A DNA stretch of 6,743 bases from Cycloclasticus sp. (lineage in GTDB: Bacteria > Pseudomonadota > Gammaproteobacteria > Methylococcales > Cycloclasticaceae). Below the pieces are notes generated by a model, which saw only the letters and a list, made by a program, of their open reading frames with translations, had not been told where the DNA came from and ran no database searches. The translations under genes and the position numbers were made by a program. The stretch covers positions 1 to 6,743 of the forward strand of contig JAHRWG010000239.1 of assembly GCA_019090295.1 (NCBI GenBank), in the 5' to 3' direction. Positions 1 to 6,743 of this stretch are shown piece by piece; position 1 is the stretch's first letter, and the number at the start of each line of letters is the position of its first letter.

Positions 1-2
1 AT

Positions 3-36
3 GTCTCGTGGGCTCGGAGATGTGTATAAGAGCCAG
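3..36 (+). other. Sequencing adapter remnant (Nextera transposase read-2 adapter)
   Basis: Positions 3-36 match the 34-nt Illumina Nextera read-2 transposase adapter at every base except position 33 (C where the adapter has A). The last 19 bases (18-36) are the Tn5 mosaic end, AGATGTGTATAAGAGCCAG, with that same single difference. This is library-construction sequence and should be masked. The glutamine synthetase reading frame becomes recognisable immediately after it, so genomic sequence begins at about base 37. Bases 1-2 lie outside the adapter match and are also not trustworthy. Confidence 0.96.
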
Positions 37-1769
37 GTTACACTGCATGGGATCCAACAAGCCCTGTTTATATTCTGCATACCGATAATGGCGCCACACT
101 TATGATCCCAAGTGTGTTCATGTCTTGGACTGGTGAATCATTAGATAAAAAAATTCCATTATTACGCGCTAATGCAGCAATGGATAAGGCCGCTAACAAA
201 GTTTTAACTCTTATGGGTGAAACGGATATAGCCCCTTTTAACTCTAGCTGTGGTGCTGAGCAAGAGTACTTTTTAGTTGATACGAATTTTGCAAACACTC
301 GACCAGATCTTTTATTGGCCGGCCGTACACTATTTGGTGCGGCATCCGCTAAAGGTCAAGAGTTTGATGACCACTACTTCGGTGCTATTCCTCCTCGCGT
401 TCAAGTCTTTATGCAAGATTTCGAAGACCAATTATATCGCTTAGGTATTCCTGCCAAAACCCACCATAATGAAGTAGCACCTGGGCAGTTTGAAATTGCT
501 CCTTACTTCGAAGCAGCAAACCTTGCTGCCGATCATCAGCAACTTATGATGACGCTATTACAACTAACAGCTAAAAGGCATGGCTTCACTTGCTTGTTAC
601 ACGAAAAACCTTTTGCAGGTATTAATGGCTCGGGTAAACACGTTAACTGGTCTGTTGGCAATGCAACCCAAGGGAATTTACTCGACCCAGGAAAAACACC
701 TCACGATAATTTAAATTTCTTATTGTTCTGCGGTGCTGTTATTAGAGGTGTTCATAAATTTGGGCCTTTATTACGTGCTGTCATTGCATCCGTTGGAAAT
801 GACCATCGTTTAGGTGCCAACGAAGCTCCTCCAGCCATTATTTCAGTTTATCTTGGCGAACAGCTTGAAAAAGTATTCAGCGACATTAAAGATGGCAAAC
901 TAAAACCTAGCGTAGATGGTGGTGTTATGGACCTAGGCTTAAGCCAAATTCTTAATTTTGAGCGTGACCCAGGTGATCGTAACAGAACATCACCTTTTGC
1001 CTTTACGGGTAATCGTTTTGAATTCCGCGCGGTTGGCTCTTCACAGTCCGTATCTGGGCCATTAGTGGCTTTAAACACTATACTAGCAGACTCGCTTGAA
1101 TGGCTTGCTGGTAAGCTTGAAGTGGCATTAACAAAAGGCAACCAACAAGAGGCTGTTATCTCTGTCCTTAAAGACATGATGGCAGAGCACGGTAATGCAA
1201 TATTTGGTGGCGATGGTTACTCAAGCGAATGGCATCAAGCAGCTGTAGAGGAACGTGGGCTTAAAAATATTCCAACAACAGCCGATGCACTTCCTGCTTT
1301 TCGCGAAGCCTCAATTCAGGAGCTTTTCAAAGCCACGGGCGTGTTATCTCCTGTCGAACTGGATAGCCGTTTTGAAGTGTACTCAGAGCAATACATTATG
1401 TCCATTAGTGTAGAAGCCAAGCTGATGGTTGATATGGCAAAAACGCTCATTTACCCAAGTGCATCACGCTACTTGTCAGACTTATCGCTGGCTAATGCTA
1501 GCGCTATTGATATGGGGCTTGAGCTAGACAACAGTATTGCGCAGGAAGTTGCGGCTGATATTAATGGCATGCTTGCAGCTGTTAATAAGCTTAGCACCGC
1601 TAGTGAGAAAGAAGACTTTGCATCAATAGAAGAACATTTACAGTATTGTGCTAATGAAATCTGCGGTCTCATGGCAGTTGTTCGCTCACATGCCGACTCA
1701 CTAGAGTTAAATGTAGCCGATGAACTATGGCCTCTCGCTAAATACCAAGAAATGTTATTCATTAAATAA
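37..1769 (+). CDS. glnN: Glutamine synthetase type III (GSIII), 5'-truncated
   Basis: Forms glutamine from glutamate, ammonia and ATP in the cytosol; type III enzymes are large oligomers distinct from the GlnA type I dodecamer. The recognisable frame starts straight after the adapter (YTAWDPTSP from base 39) and gives 576 codons to TAA at 1767-1769. The family usually has about 700-730 residues, so roughly 150 N-terminal residues are missing. The ATG at 102 is internal, since conserved family sequence precedes it. Type III signatures are EQEYFLVD (258-281), DDHYFG near 366, [10 protein letters not shown] (465-494), [14 protein letters not shown] (600-641), [11 protein letters not shown] (798-830) and [20 protein letters not shown] (984-1043). 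Together these cover the metal, ammonia and nucleotide sites of the catalytic barrel. The C-terminal helical part is intact. A terminator follows 16 bases after the stop. The promoter and any nitrogen-control site lie outside the window. Family assignment is very secure; the symbol glnN follows common usage for GSIII. Confidence 0.95.
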
Positions 1770-1785
1770 TATCTCTTTTTTAACT

Positions 1786-1813
1786 AAAGGCCGCTACTAC
1801 AGCGGCCTTTTTT
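1786..1813 (+). terminator. Rho-independent terminator of the glutamine synthetase gene
   Basis: A perfect 10-bp inverted repeat (AAAGGCCGCT at 1786-1795 and AGCGGCCTTT at 1801-1810) encloses the five-base loop ACTAC. The 3' arm runs into a T-rich tail ending at 1813. It lies 16 bases after the stop codon, so it should end transcription of the glutamine synthetase and separate it from the permease. The matching A residues on the left arm mean it could work weakly in reverse as well. Confidence 0.93.
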
Positions 1814-2054
1814 ATGCCTGTTGCTAAAGCTTGAAACGATCAGCAGCAGGGATTAGTTATTTGGCAACCTTTAAAGACCCACCCTCTTTTCTTTGCCGCT
1901 TTTACGGCATAAACATTCTTAATACCTAGTGTGAGACATGACTAGCCAACCTAGGGACGATCAAAATAAAGTAAATAATCGACCCATCAGGTATGCTTAG
2001 GTATTCGATTAAGTCGCTCCCAGTAAACGAGCAGCATGGATATTAAACAAGACA
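1814..2054. other. Intergenic gap before the permease gene
   Basis: No convincing open frame is present. A TTGAAA box at 1831-1836 resembles a -35 element but has no good -10 at the expected distance. A small 5-bp hairpin (TGCCG 1894-1898, CGGCA 1905-1909) lacks a T tract. The hexamer AGGTAT occurs twice ten bases apart (1989-1994, 1999-2004). The permease presumably has its own promoter here because the upstream terminator is strong, but I cannot place it. Confidence 0.5.
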
Positions 2055-3371
2055 ATGAGCAACCATAAATTAATTCATAGAAAACGTAACAAAGTCCTTG
2101 GTATACCCGAGCTTATTGCAATCGCTCTTGGCGGAATGGTTGGTGGTGGGATTTTTACTATTCTTGGGATTTCCGTATCCATGGTTGGTGCTTACACACC
2201 TTTTGCCATTGCTCTAGGTGGTTTACTTGCTCTCTTGGCTGCTTATTCCTATGTAAAGCTTGGCATTTACTATAAAGACGAAGGCGCTAGCTACTCATTC
2301 TATAAAAGAACCTTTCCAAACTTTCCTTTTGCCGCCTCGCTCGTTGGCTGGTGGGTTATATTTGGCTATATTAGTACCATTGCACTATATGCCTACACCT
2401 TCTCTTCATATGCTCTTAGCGCCTCTGATTTTGCCAATAATGAGTGGGCTCGAAAATCTGTCGCAGCATTGGTTATTCTTACCTTTACCCTTATTAATGT
2501 TTGGAGCGTAAAAGGTATGGGCAAAATCGAAGATATTATGGTTTATAGTAAGCTGGTTATTTTGGTAGTGATCTCTTTTGTCCTTATCAATAATAGTCAA
2601 ACAACCCTTCCAGTTCTCCTGACTAGTCACCACTTATCTGGGAACGGTATCAATATCTTCTCTATCTTCATTGTTGCATCGGTTACATTTGTAGCCTATG
2701 AAGGCTTTCAACTGGTTATTAATGCCGTTAATGAAATGGACAAGCCCGACAAAAGTATCCCCAAAGCTATTTATACTGCCATACTCCTTTGCATTCTTAT
2801 TTATATCGTTATCTCATTAGGGGCTATTTTAGCCATTCCTTTCGATGATATTATTGAAAACAAGGAATACGCACTTGCTGCTGGCGCTGAAAAAATACTG
2901 GGGCACTGGGGAACAGATTTGGTGATTCTAGGTGCTTTATTAGCCACTAGCAGCGCTATTAGTGGCACCTTATTCGGTGCATCAAGGCAAGTTTCGGTCA
3001 TAGCAACCGACCATTACTTGCCCAGCTTCCTCTCTCACAAAGTAAACTCTATTCCTATTTTCGCCATCATCGGCATCGCCTTGCTAGCTATATTTCTTGT
3101 ATTCATTGGAGATCTAGAACTTATTCTTGAATTTGGTAGTATCACATTTCTATTTGTATCCATACTCATGACCTATGCAAATTATAAAGTTCGCAATTTA
3201 ACAGGCTCTTCTTTAGCCATTATCTTATCGGCATTTTTTGGCTTAGTGGCTGGGACACTGGCCATTTTATATTATGAGTTTACCTATCAACCACAACAAA
3301 TACTCTTTACTACCGGCATATATGGCTGTTTAACCCTTGGCGCTTGGTTATATTCAAAGAAGAGTATCTAA
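2055..3371 (+). CDS. APC-superfamily amino-acid permease
   Basis: A 438-residue inner-membrane transporter expected to move amino acids or related amines by proton- or sodium-coupled symport or by exchange. About 12 hydrophobic segments are visible, roughly at residues 17-37, 43-69, 92-122, 135-151, 162-180, 199-225, 238-262, 288-308, 333-351, 355-376, 385-407 and 415-434. The glycine-rich break in helix 1 (GGMVGGGIF, 26-34) is the APC substrate-site signature. FVAYEGFQLV in helix 6 (212-221), followed by NEMDKPDKSIPKA (225-237), is the other family hallmark. The N terminus is basic (HRKRNK), as expected for a cytosolic end. ATG 2055 is the first possible start after an in-frame stop at 2010-2012. 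No strong Shine-Dalgarno precedes it, so initiation may be weak or the start slightly uncertain. Substrate cannot be read from sequence. A glutamine synthetase upstream hints at a nitrogenous substrate, but a terminator separates the two genes. Length and fold are normal. Confidence 0.88.
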   Translation: MSNHKLIHRKRNKVLGIPELIAIALGGMVGGGIFTILGISVSMVGAYTPFAIALGGLLALLAAYSYVKLGIYYKDEGASYSFYKRTFPNFPFAASLVGWWVIFGYISTIALYAYTFSSYALSASDFANNEWARKSVAALVILTFTLINVWSVKGMGKIEDIMVYSKLVILVVISFVLINNSQTTLPVLLTSHHLSGNGINIFSIFIVASVTFVAYEGFQLVINAVNEMDKPDKSIPKAIYTAILLCILIYIVISLGAILAIPFDDIIENKEYALAAGAEKILGHWGTDLVILGALLATSSAISGTLFGASRQVSVIATDHYLPSFLSHKVNSIPIFAIIGIALLAIFLVFIGDLELILEFGSITFLFVSILMTYANYKVRNLTGSSLAIILSAFFGLVAGTLAILYYEFTYQPQQILFTTGIYGCLTLGAWLYSKKSI

Positions 3372-3430
3372 TTAAACAACACCATTTGTTATGTATCGTG
3401 TTATTAATATTTGGATGTTAATTTTAAGCA

Positions 3431-3460
3431 AAAAAAACGGGGCAAAAGCCCCGTTTCTTA
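3431..3460. terminator. Bidirectional intrinsic terminator between convergent genes
   Basis: A perfect 9-bp stem (AAACGGGGC 3435-3443, GCCCCGTTT 3448-3456) closes an AAAA loop. On the - strand it is followed by seven T residues (the A run 3431-3437 on +), which makes it an excellent terminator for the OmpA-family gene ending at 3475. On the + strand the tail TTTCTTATT is weaker but should serve the permease gene, which ends 63 bases before the stem. Confidence 0.92.
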
Positions 3461-3474
3461 TTAATACGTCGAAT

Positions 3475-4239
3475 TTATTTAACGCTTAATTCAACTCTTC
3501 GATTTTGTGCACGACCTTCTTTTGTGGCATTATCAGCAATCGCGTTATCTTCACCAAAACCAACTGATGTTAATTTAGTTTCAGAACACCCCTGTTCGAC
3601 CATAAACGCAACAACAGCTGCTGCACGGCGTTCTGATAAATCTTGGTTATAAGCACTAGCACCTTGTGAGTCAGTGTGACCACTCACCAATAAGCTTACA
3701 TCAGTATGGTGTGTATGATGCGCAAGCGCTATAGGCGCTAAAATAGCCTTAGCTGCATCAGTTAAGTCTGCAGAATTTGTATGAAAATTAACACCCTCTA
3801 ATACAAAGGCATCAACACAACCTAGCTCATTGACCATCGCGCCTGCTTTTGAATTAGGACATTGGTCCTTATAATCAGCTACGCCATCGTTATCAGAGTC
3901 TAGTGCACAGCCTTTATTATCTACCACTGCACCAGCTGGTGTTGTTGGGCACTCATCAATGCTATCAGCTACGCCATCATTATCAGAATCTTTAGGTGCA
4001 ACCACTGGTTTAGGTTCATCAGCCATTAACGCACAAATTGTACCGCCAATAACCGCACCACCAATAGCACTTAATATTGCATCTTCATGGTCATGATCAT
4101 CACCAAACCCACCAGCTGCACCACCAATAGCGGCTCCAGCTAACGCGCAATTCTGCCAATCTTGTTTTTCCACACTGGCACAACCAGCCAGTAAAGCAGA
4201 TGCTGCTAAAATAGCAGCTATATTCTTAATTACTTTCAT
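3475..4239 (-). CDS. OmpA-family outer-membrane lipoprotein with glycine zipper and TSP3 repeats
   Basis: A 254-residue lipoprotein likely tethering the outer membrane to peptidoglycan. Residues 1-19 are a signal peptide ending in the lipobox LLAGC. Cys20 would be lipidated, and Ala21 at the +2 position favours outer-membrane sorting. Residues 34-70 hold two glycine-zipper-like stretches (GAAIGGAAGG and AIGGAVIGG) separated by an acidic/His segment, GDDHDHED. Residues 84-141 contain two 30-residue thrombospondin type 3 repeats (DSDNDGVAD followed by D-x-CP and a closing GC), a calcium-binding and probably disulfide-bonded rod. Residues 148-254 are the OmpA C-terminal domain with SGHTDSQG, the Asn-x-x-Leu-Ser-x-x-Arg-Ala-like stretch NQDLSERRA, and the RAQNRRVEL ending, all typical of diaminopimelate binding. 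There is no beta-barrel, so this resembles Pal or TSP3-OmpA lipoproteins rather than OmpA itself. The start is supported by AGGGAG six bases upstream. It is divergent from the thioredoxin-like gene. The exact role is unknown; pal is unlikely because no tol genes adjoin. Confidence 0.92.
   Translation of the reverse strand: MKVIKNIAAILAASALLAGCASVEKQDWQNCALAGAAIGGAAGGFGDDHDHEDAILSAIGGAVIGGTICALMADEPKPVVAPKDSDNDGVADSIDECPTTPAGAVVDNKGCALDSDNDGVADYKDQCPNSKAGAMVNELGCVDAFVLEGVNFHTNSADLTDAAKAILAPIALAHHTHHTDVSLLVSGHTDSQGASAYNQDLSERRAAAVVAFMVEQGCSETKLTSVGFGEDNAIADNATKEGRAQNRRVELSVK
3874..3991 (-). repeat. Coding direct repeat encoding the two TSP3 motifs
   Basis: A 28-base segment at 3874-3901 recurs at 3964-3991 with 26 of 28 bases identical, exactly 90 bases (30 codons) apart. 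On the - strand each copy encodes the calcium-ligand core DSDNDGVAD. The nucleotide similarity suggests a tandem duplication of one TSP3 unit kept under selection. The rest of each 90-base unit is much less similar. Confidence 0.85.
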
Positions 4240-4245
4240 TGTTAA

Positions 4246-4251
4246 CTCCCT
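4246..4251 (-). promoter_or_regulatory. Ribosome binding site of the OmpA-family lipoprotein
   Basis: AGGGAG on the - strand, six bases before the ATG at 4239-4237. It is a near-consensus Shine-Dalgarno at good spacing and fixes the start codon, in agreement with the signal peptide that begins there. Confidence 0.85.
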
Positions 4252-4476
4252 TTTTAAAAAATTGTCATTCCGTCACATTTTACATCAAATTTATTGACAA
4301 GCGTTAAACCAATTATGAAAGCCCTTCGTTAACCTCACCTAGGTATGAGCCGGTACCGCTAATTAACTTGTATATTTATTCGACTTTACATCCTTATTAA
4401 CAATTAACCTCCTCCACTTGTAAGGTGTAGTGGTTTAAAATTCACAAACTACTTGAAAAATTAAGGTTAATTTAAG

Positions 4477-4486
4477 CCTCATGAGG
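4477..4486. promoter_or_regulatory. Perfect 10-bp palindrome upstream of the thioredoxin-like gene
   Basis: CCTCATGAGG is a perfect palindrome, with two further matching pairs outside one mismatch (AA at 4474-4475, TT at 4488-4489). It lies about 35-40 bases upstream of the candidate -10 box at 4519, where activators often bind. I do not recognise the regulator, and a chance palindrome is possible. Confidence 0.25.
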
Positions 4487-4494
4487 TTTTAGGG

Positions 4495-4524
4495 TTAAGT
4501 TTCACAAATTGAATCCCTTATAAT
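4495..4524 (+). promoter_or_regulatory. Candidate sigma-70 promoter of the thioredoxin-like gene
   Basis: A consensus -10 hexamer TATAAT sits at 4519-4524. The best -35 at a permitted distance is TTAAGT (4495-4500, 18-base spacer), a partial match. Transcription would start near 4531, leaving an untranslated leader of only about 17 bases before ATG 4548. Confidence 0.45.
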
Positions 4525-4547
4525 TTATTTAAACTTCTTAAAAAAAA

Positions 4548-4928
4548 ATGAAAAATATGGATGAGGAAAAAACGAATATTAAAAGTTCTTGCATGGGTTT
4601 TAATCCGACATACTCTGAAGAAGCTCCAAGCTTCGAGCAAGTTAGTCAATTAGCAGGCAGTACAATTATCGAATTTGGTGCGCCTTGGTGTGGACACTGT
4701 ATTGCTGCTACTTCAGCTATACAAGAAACGCTCTCTAAACACCGTGACGTAACTCATATAAAATTATTTGACGGGAAAGGAAAAATTTTAGGCCGTAAAT
4801 TTAAGGTTAAACTTTGGCCAACTCTAATTTTATTAAATAATGGTCTAGAGGTAGGTCGCCTTATTCGACCCTTACAGGCTGGCGAGGTTAATCAACTACT
4901 GGAAAACCCTCAGCAAAAATACGACTAA
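4548..4928 (+). CDS. Thioredoxin-family protein with CGHC active site
   Basis: A 126-residue single-domain thioredoxin-like protein, probably a cytosolic dithiol-disulfide oxidoreductase since no signal peptide or membrane segment is visible. The active site FGAPWCGHC (43-51) has redox cysteines 48 and 51. Its CGHC dipeptide is that of protein disulfide isomerases rather than the CGPC of housekeeping thioredoxin. The cis-proline that packs against it is in LWPTLILL (89-96). The segment DGKGKILGRKFKVKLWPTL, with RLIRP near the C terminus, matches my recollection of a conserved small thioredoxin-like family in Pseudomonas and other gammaproteobacteria that lacks a defined partner. The first 30 residues form a polar extension with an extra cysteine (Cys15). 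The start is uncertain: neither ATG 4548, ATG 4557 nor ATG 4593 has a Shine-Dalgarno, and the first follows an A-rich leader. The gene is divergent from the lipoprotein and convergent with gyrB. Confidence 0.87.
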   Translation: MKNMDEEKTNIKSSCMGFNPTYSEEAPSFEQVSQLAGSTIIEFGAPWCGHCIAATSAIQETLSKHRDVTHIKLFDGKGKILGRKFKVKLWPTLILLNNGLEVGRLIRPLQAGEVNQLLENPQQKYD

Positions 4929-5150
4929 ACTCCCCCACCCCTTCTTAAAATATAAAATAAACGATAAAATCAAGAAAAACAGCCTCTCTTAAGCCCAACC
5001 ACAGCTTATTTAGCAAACACCCTTACTGCTTACCTAATATTTTAATATAAAACGCCTAACAAGGCTCTCCTTCTCAATACCAGAATTTTTCCTCATTCTT
5101 CCTATAATTAAAAAACCTGATACCCTTTTCAGCCTGTTTATTACAACCAT
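4929..5150 (+). other. C-rich, G-poor spacer, possible Rho-utilisation region
   Basis: By hand count these 222 bases have about 63 C and 14 G on the + strand, and start with a C-cluster (CTCCCCCACCCC) beginning at 4930. No gene or stable hairpin is evident. C-over-G bias in unstructured RNA just after a gene is what Rho loading sites look like, so this may help end transcription of the thioredoxin-like gene. This is inference from composition only. Confidence 0.3.
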
Positions 5151-5190
5151 AAAAAAAGCCGGGGAAGATAACTACCCCAGCTTTTTATTT
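5151..5190. terminator. Bidirectional intrinsic terminator between the thioredoxin-like gene and gyrB
   Basis: The stem pairs AAAAAGC (5153-5159) with GCTTTTT (5180-5186) and GGGG (5161-5164) with CCCC (5175-5178), with one C/A mismatch (5160, 5179) and a 10-base loop. Both arms end in A or T tracts: TTTTTATTT on the + strand and seven T residues on the - strand. It lies 37 bases past the gyrB stop and should primarily terminate gyrB, with the + strand gene also served. Confidence 0.88.
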
Positions 5191-5223
5191 CCATATTCAA
5201 ATTTCTTGTGGAAGTTTATTCCC

Positions 5224-6743
<1,520 letters not shown>

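Larger units (their letters stand above)
4240..4547. other. Divergent intergenic region
   Basis: This 308 bp AT-rich stretch separates two divergent genes and must hold promoters for both. Three short perfect palindromes are visible: ACCTAGGT (4337-4344), CGGTACCG (4351-4358) and CCTCATGAGG (4477-4486). There is also a 5-bp inverted repeat, CCACT/AGTGG (4414-4418 and 4429-4433). The octamer TTCACAAA appears at 4441-4448 and again exactly 60 bases later at 4501-4508. For the - strand gene a weak candidate promoter is TTGTTA (4403-4398) with AATAAA (4380-4375) 17 bases away. I see no open frame or RNA gene. Confidence 0.5.

Noticed and set aside
18..36. Tn5/IS50 transposon end at the left edge
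   Set aside because: The mosaic end is contiguous with the full Nextera adapter, so it is library sequence and not a resident transposon.
102..104. ATG as the start codon of the glutamine synthetase
   Set aside because: The same frame upstream (39-101) encodes conserved GSIII sequence (YTAWDPTSP), and a start at 102 would lack more of the N-terminal domain. The true start lies outside the window.
848..1177. Antisense open frame inside the glutamine synthetase
   Set aside because: It lies wholly opposite strongly conserved catalytic sequence and its translation resembles no family I know. It is a shadow of the coding strand.
1894..1909. Hairpin TGCCG/CGGCA as a terminator or small RNA
   Set aside because: The stem is only 5 bp with no T tract, and no promoter is evident nearby.
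2036..2068. Ten-codon upstream ORF (MDIKQDNEQP) overlapping the permease start
   Set aside because: It has no Shine-Dalgarno and no run of one regulatory amino acid, and an ORF this short is expected by chance. Translational coupling is conceivable but unsupported.
3874..3991. CRISPR-like or intergenic tandem repeat
   Set aside because: There are only two copies and they encode the TSP3 motifs in frame within the lipoprotein gene.

Overview
The window is a 6.7 kb AT-rich piece of a gammaproteobacterial chromosome, clipped at both ends. The best taxonomic evidence is the GyrB fragment. It lines up almost without gaps with E. coli GyrB numbering, including the long insertion after the TOPRIM domain that is typical of proteobacterial GyrB. 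I cannot name a genus, though the composition and gene set would suit a marine or aquatic lineage. The first 36 bases are not genomic: positions 3-36 match the Illumina Nextera read-2 transposase adapter at 33 of 34 bases, so the sequence starts at a tagmentation or assembly end.

Left to right: (1) a type III glutamine synthetase on the + strand, missing about 150 N-terminal residues, ending at 1769 and followed by a strong intrinsic terminator; (2) a 241 bp gap without a gene; (3) a complete APC-superfamily amino-acid permease on the + strand (2055-3371); (4) a hairpin terminator shared with the convergent next gene; (5) an OmpA-family outer-membrane lipoprotein on the - strand (3475-4239) with a glycine-zipper region, two calcium-binding-type TSP3 repeats and a peptidoglycan-binding OmpA domain; (6) a 308 bp divergent intergenic region with a candidate promoter and small palindromes; (7) a small cytosolic thioredoxin-like protein with a CGHC active site on the + strand (4548-4928); (8) a strikingly C-rich, G-poor spacer ending in a bidirectional hairpin; (9) the C-terminal 500-odd codons of gyrB on the - strand, running off the right edge.

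The genes look like independent transcription units rather than one operon: every neighbouring pair is either separated by a terminator or divergently oriented. Glutamine synthetase and the permease could both serve nitrogen metabolism, but the terminator between them argues against simple co-transcription. I found no mobile element, CRISPR array, tRNA or rRNA, and no convincing new multi-gene system. The points worth a second look are the adapter remnant, the His/Asp clusters in the lipoprotein, the C-rich spacer as a possible Rho-utilisation region, and the thioredoxin leader without a ribosome binding site.
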